A DNA stretch of 13,284 nt from positions 1 to 13,284 of the forward strand of contig JAEORJ010000122.1 in the NCBI GenBank assembly GCA_016840945.1, in the 5' to 3' direction. This document shows positions 6,520 through 13,284 of the stretch, in pieces. Both the position numbers and the translations under genes were made by a program. Under the pieces are notes generated by a model. It was not told the origin of the DNA and did no database searches. It saw nothing but the letters and a program-made list of their open reading frames with translations. Position 1 is the stretch's first letter, and each line of letters starts with the position of its first letter. The DNA comes from Candidatus Gerdarchaeota archaeon (GTDB taxonomy: Archaea; Asgardarchaeota; Heimdallarchaeia; JABLTI01).

Positions 6520-7557
6520 ATGACAAAAAAAATCGGTATTCTAACAAGTGGTGGAGATGCACCAGGATTAAATCCTGTTATAGCTGGTTATACAAGAACA
6601 GCGATAAAGAATGGGTATGAAGTTATTGGATTTCTTGATGGCTGGAAAGGATTGATTGATGGTGAAACCATTCCATTAACACTTAATGTAGTAAAGGAAA
6701 TTGTGCAAGAAGGAGGAACAATTCTTGGATCCTCTCGTACAAATCCTCGAAAAATAGAGAATGGGTTCGAAAAAATTCTGAACACTTTAAAAGATCTAAA
6801 GATTCATGCATTTGCTGCTTGTGGGGGCGATGATACTTTAGGAGTAGCTAAAATTCTAAATGAAAAAGATGCCAATGTAGTAGGTGTACCTAAAACTATT
6901 GATAATGATCTTGAAGCGACTGATCAAACTTTTGGTTTTGATACATCAATAAATATAGCTATGGAGGCTATTGATCGCTTAAGAACAACTGCAAAATCAC
7001 ATCACAGAGTCTTTGTCTTAGAATTGATGGGTAGACATTCAGGTTGGATTGCTTTAGAAGCGGGAATGGCTGGAAACGCAAATGCAATAATCATTCCAGA
7101 ATTTGAATACTCAATTGATGAACTATGTGAATTATTGAATAAAAGACATGCTAATGACCGCACATATAGTATAGTTGTAGTAGCTGAAGGAGTGCTTTTC
7201 AATGAAATGAAGGAAAAAATTGAACAAGCTGGGAAGGATTCATTTGGTAATATAATTTTAGCTGATTTAAAAGTAGGTGATTTCTTAGCTGAGGAAATTA
7301 CTAAACGTACCAATTTACCTGTACGAGCTGTAACCCTTGGGCACATTCAACGAGGAGGACCTCCAAGTGCTTATGATAGATTTTTAGGATTACGTTATGG
7401 TGCAAAAGCAGCTGAACTAATTCATGAAAAGAAATTTGGGCAAATGGTCAGCCTTCAAGGAACCAAGATTACTGATGTGCCAATTGATAAAGCGGTAGCT
7501 GAACGAAAAGTTGTTCCTAAAGAGTTGTGGGATTTAGCTAAATCATTTTTTGGATAA
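6520..7557 (+). CDS. PPi-type 6-phosphofructokinase (group III-like)
   Basis: The 345-residue protein has the full PFK-A family layout: TSGGDAPGLN (9-18), a phosphoryl-donor loop CGGDD (101-105), PKTIDND with the catalytic base region (124-130), MGRHSGW (170-176) and GHIQRGG near the C-terminal third. The two residues that set donor use in this family are Asp105 and Lys125 (Gly in ATP-dependent E. coli PfkA, where the sequences are GGDGS and PGTIDND). This Asp/Lys pair marks pyrophosphate-dependent enzymes (EC 2.7.1.90), and the surrounding DTLGVA and TFGFDTSINIAMEAIDRL resemble actinobacterial and Thermoproteus group III enzymes. It would interconvert fructose 6-phosphate and fructose 1,6-bisphosphate reversibly in the cytosol, serving glycolysis or gluconeogenesis. 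GGTG lies seven bases before the ATG. It is a single-gene unit with its own terminator. Donor use is inferred from residues, not shown. Confidence 0.93.
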   Translation: MTKKIGILTSGGDAPGLNPVIAGYTRTAIKNGYEVIGFLDGWKGLIDGETIPLTLNVVKEIVQEGGTILGSSRTNPRKIENGFEKILNTLKDLKIHAFAACGGDDTLGVAKILNEKDANVVGVPKTIDNDLEATDQTFGFDTSINIAMEAIDRLRTTAKSHHRVFVLELMGRHSGWIALEAGMAGNANAIIIPEFEYSIDELCELLNKRHANDRTYSIVVVAEGVLFNEMKEKIEQAGKDSFGNIILADLKVGDFLAEEITKRTNLPVRAVTLGHIQRGGPPSAYDRFLGLRYGAKAAELIHEKKFGQMVSLQGTKITDVPIDKAVAERKVVPKELWDLAKSFFG

Positions 7558-7576
7558 TCGATAAATTAATATTTTT

Positions 7577-7607
7577 TACCCTCTTTCAGGGGGTACTTTT
7601 ATTTTTT
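7577..7607 (+). terminator. hairpin terminator of the phosphofructokinase gene
   Basis: TACCCTC (7577-7583) pairs with GGGGGTA (7589-7595) through seven pairs, one of them T-G, around the loop TTTCA. TTTTATTTTTT follows (7597-7607). Confidence 0.75.
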
Positions 7608-7608
7608 A

Positions 7609-7617
7609 ATTTAAATT
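7609..7617 (+). promoter_or_regulatory. TATA box of the hydroxyproline operon
   Basis: ATTTAAATT lies just after the PFK terminator. A TSS near 7639 gives a leader of about 7 bases to the ATG at 7646. Confidence 0.45.
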
Positions 7618-7645
7618 AGGATTATCTGTATTAAGTTGTGATATT

Positions 7646-8701
7646 ATGAAAATTTCATATGATAGTTTAGCAGAATTAGTAAATTGGCAACCACCTAGAA
7701 ATTGGTTAAAAATATCAACTATTGATGCCCATTCTGCTGGTGAACCTTTGCGAATTATTTTATCAGGTTTTCCTAAGTTACAAGGCAAATCAATTCTAGA
7801 TAATAGAAGAGAAGCTATGGAAAAGTATGACCATTTACGAACTGCAATAATGTGGGAACCTAGAGGGCACGCTGACATGTACGGTTGTATTATTACCCCA
7901 CCTATTTCTAAGGATGCAAATTTCGGGGTATTATTTATCCATAATGAAGGATTTAGTACAATGTGTGGGCATGCGATTTTAGCTTTAACAAAAGTAGTGC
8001 TAGAAACAAGCTTAATACCAAAAGAAAGCCCAATTACCACAATAAAGATTGATACACCGGCAGGGTTAGTAACTTCATATGCAAATATTGCTGATGATAA
8101 AATTGAAAGCGTTTATTTTCATAATGTCCCCTCATTTGCAGTATTAACAAATGAAGAAATAGAAATACCTCAATTAGGTACTATTAAATTTGATATTGCT
8201 TTTGGAGGGGCTTATTATGCATTTGTTCAAGCTGAAGAGATTGGTATCTCATTAGCTAAAGAGAATGCCAAAGGATTGATAGAGAAAGGTATGATTATCA
8301 AACAAGCAATTATGCAAAAATATCCTTTACAGCACCCTTTTGAAAGTGATTTGAACTTTCTCTATGGCACGATTTTTATTGGGGAACCAAAATCTTGTGA
8401 GGCAAATAGTAGGAATGTTTGTATTTTTGCTAATGGGGAAGTTGATCGTTGTCCAACTGGGACAGGTGTTAGTGCTAGAATGGCTTTACATTTTGAAAAA
8501 GGTGAAATTAGCCTAAATGATCAATTAATCATTGAAAGTATTATAGGTAGCAAATACATCGGAAGCATTGTAGAATTAACGAAATTTGGTCCATATAAAG
8601 CTGTTATACCTCGAGTTGAAGGCACAGCTCACATTACAGGGAAGAATGATTTCTTTATTGACCCAACAGATCCTCTTTGTAATGGATTTATAATTAGATA
8701 A
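7646..8701 (+). CDS. trans-3-hydroxy-L-proline dehydratase (proline racemase family)
   Basis: The 351-residue protein has the proline racemase fold markers: DAHSAGEPLR (27-36), PRGHADMYG (72-80), the first catalytic cysteine in MCGH (Cys107) and the second catalytic loop DRCPTGTG (267-274). True racemases and 4-hydroxyproline epimerases have Cys at the second position (DRSPCGTG); here it is Thr271. The Cys/Thr pair is the signature of trans-3-hydroxy-L-proline dehydratase (EC 4.2.1.77), which removes water to give pyrroline-2-carboxylate. Oddly, a cysteine (Cys269) sits two residues earlier, where Ser is usual. The downstream reductase 28 bases away fits the next step, which strengthens the call. 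A GTGAT box lies three bases before the ATG. The reaction assignment is by family residues and context. Confidence 0.82.
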   Translation: MKISYDSLAELVNWQPPRNWLKISTIDAHSAGEPLRIILSGFPKLQGKSILDNRREAMEKYDHLRTAIMWEPRGHADMYGCIITPPISKDANFGVLFIHNEGFSTMCGHAILALTKVVLETSLIPKESPITTIKIDTPAGLVTSYANIADDKIESVYFHNVPSFAVLTNEEIEIPQLGTIKFDIAFGGAYYAFVQAEEIGISLAKENAKGLIEKGMIIKQAIMQKYPLQHPFESDLNFLYGTIFIGEPKSCEANSRNVCIFANGEVDRCPTGTGVSARMALHFEKGEISLNDQLIIESIIGSKYIGSIVELTKFGPYKAVIPRVEGTAHITGKNDFFIDPTDPLCNGFIIR

Positions 8702-8729
8702 TTAGAATTGGTTAATGATAGTGATATGA

Positions 8730-9719
8730 ATGACATGTAAGGATTTGAAAATCTTATCAACCCAAGACATTAGCAAAATTATGCCAATGAAAGAAGCAAT
8801 TAAGATTATGAGAAGTGCTTTTACTCAAATTACAAAAGGAGAAGGTATAGTTCCAGAAAGAATTCATTTAGATATAACAGAAAATAATGGTACAGCTTTA
8901 GTAATGCCAAGTTTTTCTCCTATAGAAAAAAAGATCGGATTGAAATTAATCACTCTATACAATAATAATCCATCATTAGGGTTACCAGTTATACATGCAC
9001 TAATGCTTATATTTGATGGGAAAACGGGACAACCTTTAGTACTAATGGATGGTAGCTTATTAACAGCATTAAGAACAGGTGCAGGTTCAGGTTTGGCTAC
9101 TGAATTATTAGCTAATAAGAATGCAAAAATAGCTGCCATTTTTGGAGCAGGCGAACAAGGAAAAACACAATTAGAAGCGATTAATTGTGTAAGAAATCTT
9201 GAATGTGTTTATGTTTATGATCCTAATGATAAACAAGCACAAAAATTCACTAAGGAAATGGAAGATAGATTAGCTATCAACATTGAATCATCTCAAAAAG
9301 AAACAAAGTTACTTGAAGCAGATATTATTTGTACTGCTACAAATTCACTCAAACCAGTTTTCAATGATGAAAATATCAGCAACGGGGTTCATATAAATGC
9401 TATTGGATCTTATAAACCTCAGGTAAGAGAGATTCCATCGGAAACTATTGCTAAATCAAAAATTATTGTTGATCATAAAGAGAGCTGCCTTTTAGAAGCT
9501 GGAGACATAATTATCCCAATGAAAGAAGGAATAATAAAAAAGGATCATATAATTGCTGAATTAGGAGAGGTTTTACTTACAAATAAAAAAATTAGAACAC
9601 AATCTGATGATATCACTTTATACAAATCTGTAGGAAATGCAATTCAAGATCTAGTATTAGCAAACCATATTTATTTGAAGGCTAAAAAAATTGATTTAGG
9701 AACAGATATAGCTTTTTAG
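8730..9719 (+). CDS. ketimine reductase, probable pyrroline-2-carboxylate reductase (OCD/mu-crystallin family)
   Basis: The 329-residue protein has the ornithine cyclodeaminase/mu-crystallin layout: substrate-side Arg44 and Lys72, LRTGAGSGLAT (114-124), a Rossmann NAD(P) loop IFGAGEQGKTQ (137-147), INAIGSYKP (222-230) and LYKSVGNAIQDL (297-308). Genuine ornithine cyclodeaminases have a catalytic Asp in the loop after the sixth Rossmann strand (GGD.PGK type); here that loop reads GSYKP, which argues for an imine reductase. Placed 28 bases after the dehydratase, it would reduce pyrroline-2-carboxylate to L-proline with NAD(P)H. Alanine dehydrogenase activity, known for an archaeal member, is the main alternative. 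An AGTGAT box precedes the ATG by five bases. Confidence 0.83.
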   Translation: MTCKDLKILSTQDISKIMPMKEAIKIMRSAFTQITKGEGIVPERIHLDITENNGTALVMPSFSPIEKKIGLKLITLYNNNPSLGLPVIHALMLIFDGKTGQPLVLMDGSLLTALRTGAGSGLATELLANKNAKIAAIFGAGEQGKTQLEAINCVRNLECVYVYDPNDKQAQKFTKEMEDRLAINIESSQKETKLLEADIICTATNSLKPVFNDENISNGVHINAIGSYKPQVREIPSETIAKSKIIVDHKESCLLEAGDIIIPMKEGIIKKDHIIAELGEVLLTNKKIRTQSDDITLYKSVGNAIQDLVLANHIYLKAKKIDLGTDIAF

Positions 9720-9770
9720 AGTCTAATCGGAATGTATATATGGAAGGGTTTTTAGATTGGGTTGTAAATC

Positions 9771-9789
9771 TATGTAATTGTATGTAAAT
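9771..9789 (+). promoter_or_regulatory. tandem TATGTAA motif upstream of the amidohydrolase TATA box
   Basis: The sequence TATGTAATTGTATGTAAAT consists of two TATGTAAW units with a 10-base period. It is 17 of 19 identical to the element at 3175-3193 (minus strand). Both copies point toward their gene and lie directly upstream of its TATA box (about 5 bases here, abutting there). Confidence 0.4.
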
Positions 9790-9794
9790 TAGTC

Positions 9795-9802
9795 TTTATT
9801 TA
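9795..9802 (+). promoter_or_regulatory. probable TATA box of the amidohydrolase-ligase operon
   Basis: TTTATTTA lies upstream of a TSS predicted near 9824, giving a leader of about 35 bases to the ATG at 9860. Confidence 0.4.
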
Positions 9803-9825
9803 ACTGAAAAGCTTATTACAGTTAA
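9800..9825. repeat. inverted repeat between TATA box and predicted TSS
   Basis: TTAACTG (9800-9806) and CAGTTAA (9819-9825) are perfect reverse complements with a 12-base spacer. The left arm overlaps the TATA box and the right arm reaches the predicted TSS, a position that would suit a repressor operator. Confidence 0.35.
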
Positions 9826-9859
9826 GGAAGAATAAACAGCAAAAAAGAGAGTAAAAAAA

Positions 9860-11287
9860 ATGATTATACTATATGACCCTGAAAATCCTAAAGGCAGTGC
9901 ATTAAAAGTAAACATAGTAGATACACATACTCATCTTGGAAAAGAAGAAGTAGTAAAAGGCAAAGGCAAGGATTATAGAATTATTAGACCTAAAGATCAT
10001 TTGGATTTTTATGAAAAATTAAAATATGATTTGCATAAACGAATGAATGATTATCCTGAAGATTATGCTTATGCACCTACTTCTAATGCTAAGGATTTTA
10101 GTCGACCTGCAACAAATTTACAAGAAATAATATTCAAAGAGAAAAGAACCACACAAAATATTGGATGGATGGCAGATAAAATTGTGACTTTTCCTCTTCA
10201 TGGCGTACTTTCAGGGGACACAACTCCTCATTTTGTAAAATCAAATAATTATATTTTAACAAGAGCACAAACTCTCGAGTATGGATCCAGATTGGTCCCC
10301 TTTTGTAGAGTTGATCCACATGATGGTGAATTGGCAGTTGATGAAATAAAACGTTGTGTGGATTATGGTGCTAGAGGATTAAAATTACATCCAATTTCTG
10401 AAGAATGGATTGAAGACATAGTTTCTGAAAACGTTATAAATATCGTTCATCAAGCAGTTGATAATAAACTACCAGTTATCTTTGATTGCCAAAATTATCG
10501 CACCGCTGAAGATATTCATCAAGTTGTTATGGAAGTGCGAAAAAGAGCTAAAAACGAAGACTTTACTGTTATACTAGGTCATTTTGGTTTCGATTATCAA
10601 AAACCTGGTATGTTTGAGATTTTAAGTGACCCAAATATCAAAACTGAAACCTCAGGTATGAGGGGTGACGATTGTATTATTTTCTACCGTAATTGTGTTA
10701 ATTTGGTAGAAAATTGGCAATACTCCGCTATGTTTGGTACTGACCACAATTACTTCAGTGTTCCACAAGCAAGTGATCATTTGACATTTCTATTTTCACA
10801 TAAAGCCAAGGATTTAGGCATTACGTTTAATGATATAAGACATGTGCTTGGAATTAATGCTCTTCGAATGCTTAAGATTTATTGGCCAACAAAAGTTCTT
10901 CAAAGAGAGGGCGTAAATAATGCTAAAGTAACTTGGAAAGATTTCGACAAGATATTAAATTGTAAAGATTATGAACAGCTTTCAAATGTAGTATCAGATT
11001 TGTGCTCTATCTCAGGTGTTTATTTCAATAATGATTCATTATTTGATCCTTCGGGTGTTAATGTCTATGAGGAACTCTTTATACTCAATATTTTTGCTGA
11101 TATTATAGATCTTAGAAGAAGTTTCGTTATTCAATTAAAAGATACTAATAAGATCAAAGTCTCTGAAATAACCAAATTAATGGATTATGCCTCACAAATC
11201 ACTAAGATTCTAGAGGAAAGAGAGGAATCATTCCCATTCACTCAACAATATTTGTTTGATTATTTATTACATCAAAAACCAAAATAA
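9860..11287 (+). CDS. amidohydrolase family 2 metal-dependent hydrolase with extra C-terminal domain
   Basis: The 475-residue protein has a TIM-barrel amidohydrolase_2 core (about residues 17-356): HTH metal pair (His23, His25) in VDTHTHLG, RGLKLHP (172-178), VILGHFG with His241, FGTDHNYF with the catalytic-type Asp295, and the closing helix VLGINALRMLKIYWP. The strand-5 position that usually carries a metal-binding His reads LPVIFDCQ (204-211), with no His, so the metal site may be unusual. A segment of about 45 residues after the HTH pair (34-80) and a C-terminal region of about 120 helical residues (357-475) are not typical of the family. Relatives include decarboxylases of aromatic acids and various C-N or C-C bond hydrolases; the substrate cannot be told from sequence. 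It lies 24 bases before the carboxylate-amine ligase, almost certainly in one operon. The ribosome-binding site is weak. Confidence 0.78.
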   Translation: MIILYDPENPKGSALKVNIVDTHTHLGKEEVVKGKGKDYRIIRPKDHLDFYEKLKYDLHKRMNDYPEDYAYAPTSNAKDFSRPATNLQEIIFKEKRTTQNIGWMADKIVTFPLHGVLSGDTTPHFVKSNNYILTRAQTLEYGSRLVPFCRVDPHDGELAVDEIKRCVDYGARGLKLHPISEEWIEDIVSENVINIVHQAVDNKLPVIFDCQNYRTAEDIHQVVMEVRKRAKNEDFTVILGHFGFDYQKPGMFEILSDPNIKTETSGMRGDDCIIFYRNCVNLVENWQYSAMFGTDHNYFSVPQASDHLTFLFSHKAKDLGITFNDIRHVLGINALRMLKIYWPTKVLQREGVNNAKVTWKDFDKILNCKDYEQLSNVVSDLCSISGVYFNNDSLFDPSGVNVYEELFILNIFADIIDLRRSFVIQLKDTNKIKVSEITKLMDYASQITKILEEREESFPFTQQYLFDYLLHQKPK

Positions 11288-11311
11288 AATGTAAAGGTTT
11301 GAAGCGTTTAA

Positions 11312-13284
11312 ATGAGTAATATCGATCCCCAATCAAAGAGTACTACAAACTCGTCTCAAAAGCTGAGAAAATTACCCTTTACACATGGTATTGAGATTGA
11401 GAATTTTATAACTGATCGCCGGGGTGATATTCTAGAAGATGGCAAAGAGCTAGTTGCTGTTTGGGATCAAATGTTCAATGGAGCACTAGATTTCTTTAAA
11501 TCATTAACAAGTTCAACAACTAATGTTCCCGAATACATCAGAAACAAGATCAAGAGAGTTACTAGAAAAGATGTTGAAAGACATGGTAAAATTATTCGTT
11601 ACGTTCAACTCCATTATCAATTTAATGGGCAAGTAGCTGAAATCAATATTTTTGGCCCCGATCCAAATATCTCTCAAATAACTTGGTTATTAGAGTTAGT
11701 AACTCCACCATGTGAATACTTAGAGGAGTTAGACTGGTGGGTTAATACATTATATATAGCAGCAACAAATTCTATAACAAAAGGCTATAATATTCAACCG
11801 CTTGGTTTCAATCCTTATCAAACTGAATATCGTGCGGGCGTTACTTGTGGTGAACATCACCATATTGGTGGATTCAAAAATGAAAAAGAGAAGAAAGCAG
11901 CCTATAATATGATTAGAGCTTATATTCCTCATTTAATAGCACTATCAAATACATCTCCTTTCCTTGATAGCAAGCCATCAGGCAGAATTATTTTAAAGAA
12001 AGGAGAGGATGGTAGAACATTAATTTTAGCACCAGATTGTGTTAGAAGTTATCGTTTAAAGGAAAATTCAGGTCAATTAGGACCAAATATACCTGAATAT
12101 TTGCCTTATGTTTCAGCTTCTTTTACACAACAAGATTTTTCAAGATATGTAAGAAAAGAAATTCCTGATGATCGTTATGTCGATGCATATCCTTTTACTA
12201 CATATGGTACTATAGAATTTCGGTTTTTCGATGCTCAATTTGATCAAAATATTCGTATTGCTATTATTATTCTCATACAAGCTCTTGCACTTAAAGCAGT
12301 TAAATTATTACATGAAGGAATACCTATTCCTGAAGTAAAAGGAAATACTATTTTCGAGCACCGCAAAAGAGCTGTTAATTTTGGGATGTTTGCTAAGTTT
12401 CAAGGAGATCCAAGTATAGAAGCTACAGGTGGTCTTTTTGCTAAATATTACAACCACAATCCTGATACAGGTGGTCCACCTGGGAAAATCTATGAATCTT
12501 TAAAATCGTTAATGATTTGGTTAAAACCTGAATTTAGAGATTTAGAGGTAACTGAAGAGGATATCTTAGCACTTCTTATCATGCTTTGGGGAACGGCTAG
12601 AATCGCGCCACCAATTTCAGCTGCTACTTTTATGTTATATTTATTTGAACAAAATCATGGCAATATTGCTAATGTTATTAGTAGCTTAGCGCTAATAAGT
12701 GGCAGACCTAGAAAATCTTTTACAGAAATACTTGGAAGACCAGATACTTCCCTAACCAATTTATTTTCAACTAAAGCTGCTAAACCAATTAAAGGATCAG
12801 ACACCACTAAAAGTGCATTAGCAAGAAGATTACAACAAGATTCTCGCCAGAGAAGAAAAGTAGCTATGGCTAAGGAAAAAGCCAGGTTGAAGGCAAAACA
12901 AGTTCAAGTTGCTAAAGTTCAAAAAGAGAAATTTAAGAAAGAACGTGAAATGGAAAGAATTAGACAAGAACGTTTAAGAAAACTTGAACAAGCTAAAAAA
13001 CCACCTCCTAAACCTTTAGCAACAACTAGAAAAGCTACAATTACACCAACTAGTTATATATCTAAAAAACCAATGACAAAACCAAAATCTCCGATTGTAC
13101 CAACTACAAAAAAACCAGCAGTATCAAAACCACCTAGATCTGTGCCTGCTAAAAAACCTACAGTAGCTGAAGTAAAAACAACTAAACCAAAGAGTTCTCC
13201 AAAGAAAGCAAAAGTAAGCTTGAAGACTAAACAACGAAAACCGGTTTCTAAACCAAAAACAACCATGAAAAAGACAACTTCAAA
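11312..13284 (+). CDS. GCS2-family carboxylate-amine ligase with coiled coil and basic tail, 3' end outside window
   Basis: An uninterrupted frame runs from the ATG at 11312 past the window end (657 codons visible). The catalytic part (about residues 20-460) resembles the glutamate-cysteine ligase type 2/YbdK family: HGIEIEN (25-31), LELVTPPCEYLEELDWWV (around residues 130-147), GEHHHIGG (180-187), PHLIALSNTSPFLDS, and TIEFRFFDAQ (300-309). These match the family's G.E.E, HvHvG, LlALsanSPf and tlE.R..D motifs. Such enzymes use ATP to join a carboxylate, often glutamate's, to an amine. Residues about 502-563 are a highly charged, Arg/Lys/Gln-rich probable coiled coil. From 564 on the chain is a disordered tail of Lys, Pro, Thr, Ser and Ala with almost no acidic residues, like a histone H1 tail. 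Typical family members are about 370-500 residues and lack this tail. Its partner is the amidohydrolase 24 bases upstream. The substrates and the role of the tail are unknown. Confidence 0.82.
   Translation, partial: MSNIDPQSKSTTNSSQKLRKLPFTHGIEIENFITDRRGDILEDGKELVAVWDQMFNGALDFFKSLTSSTTNVPEYIRNKIKRVTRKDVERHGKIIRYVQLHYQFNGQVAEINIFGPDPNISQITWLLELVTPPCEYLEELDWWVNTLYIAATNSITKGYNIQPLGFNPYQTEYRAGVTCGEHHHIGGFKNEKEKKAAYNMIRAYIPHLIALSNTSPFLDSKPSGRIILKKGEDGRTLILAPDCVRSYRLKENSGQLGPNIPEYLPYVSASFTQQDFSRYVRKEIPDDRYVDAYPFTTYGTIEFRFFDAQFDQNIRIAIIILIQALALKAVKLLHEGIPIPEVKGNTIFEHRKRAVNFGMFAKFQGDPSIEATGGLFAKYYNHNPDTGGPPGKIYESLKSLMIWLKPEFRDLEVTEEDILALLIMLWGTARIAPPISAATFMLYLFEQNHGNIANVISSLALISGRPRKSFTEILGRPDTSLTNLFSTKAAKPIKGSDTTKSALARRLQQDSRQRRKVAMAKEKARLKAKQVQVAKVQKEKFKKEREMERIRQERLRKLEQAKKPPPKPLATTRKATITPTSYISKKPMTKPKSPIVPTTKKPAVSKPPRSVPAKKPTVAEVKTTKPKSSPKKAKVSLKTKQRKPVSKPKTTMKKTTS

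Noticed and set aside
7002..8040. Minus-strand frames of 114 and 144 codons opposite PFK and the hydroxyproline dehydratase
   Set aside because: Antisense to well-supported enzyme genes, no homology recognised; the second also runs across the PFK terminator and operon promoter.
7646..8701. Proline racemase or 4-hydroxyproline epimerase as the product
   Set aside because: Both need Cys at the second catalytic site; here it is Thr271.
8730..9719. Ornithine cyclodeaminase as the product
   Set aside because: The catalytic Asp loop of true cyclodeaminases is replaced by GSYKP, and the neighbour produces a cyclic imine.
13054..13266. Minus-strand frame of 70 codons (Phe/Gly/Val-rich)
   Set aside because: It is the antisense of the Lys/Pro-rich ligase tail, whose codons read backwards as Phe and Gly.
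12815..13284. Lys/Pro-rich tail as a separate gene or an assembly artefact
   Set aside because: The frame is continuous with the ligase, no internal start with a ribosome site was seen, and the repeats are not exact DNA repeats.

Overview
The window looks like a piece of an AT-rich archaeal chromosome, most plausibly from an Asgard archaeon. The evidence is: BRE/TATA-type promoters with short leaders, an archaeal class III (type IV) pilin-like precursor, a PPi-type phosphofructokinase, a Ras/Rab-superfamily small GTPase with a long disordered tail, and a CDC48 N-domain-like module fused to a von Willebrand A domain. The lineage is inferred from gene content only; no rRNA or tRNA gene is present. 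No insertion sequence, CRISPR array or obvious mobile-element boundary was seen.

Layout. Bases 1-1572 (+) hold the 3' part of a divergent NuoH/ND1-like membrane subunit whose start lies upstream of the window, then an unknown six-helix membrane protein. A pair of hairpin terminators separates these from the convergent CDC48N-VWA gene (1668-3146, -). Upstream of that gene, on the same strand, is a pilin-like protein (3316-3810, -). A gene-free AT-rich stretch (3811-4205) leads to the small GTPase (4206-5228, +). This converges on a ModE-type winged-helix regulator (5258-5602, -), which is divergent from an unknown four-helix membrane protein (5774-6376, +). Then come a PPi-dependent phosphofructokinase (6520-7557, +), a two-gene operon for trans-3-hydroxy-L-proline breakdown (7646-9719, +), and a second two-gene operon that runs off the window: a metal-dependent amidohydrolase with an extra C-terminal domain (9860-11287, +) and a GCS2-family carboxylate-amine ligase with a coiled coil and a long lysine/proline-rich tail (11312 to beyond 13284, +).

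How the genes work together. The hydroxyproline pair forms a clear pathway: a Cys/Thr proline-racemase-family dehydratase makes pyrroline-2-carboxylate and an ornithine-cyclodeaminase/mu-crystallin-family reductase turns it into L-proline. The amidohydrolase-ligase pair looks like an uncharacterised bond-making and bond-breaking couple. Its promoter region shares a tandem 10-bp-period motif (17 of 19 bases identical) with the promoter of the distant CDC48N-VWA gene. The VWA protein has a strongly acidic tail and the ligase a strongly basic one. Together these are the best lead for an undescribed system here, but the link is inference.

Several start codons were moved from the longest possible reading frame because a TATA box places the transcript start downstream of the first codon (GTPase, ModE regulator), or because the apparent GTG start looks like part of a GTGAT ribosome-binding box (VWA).
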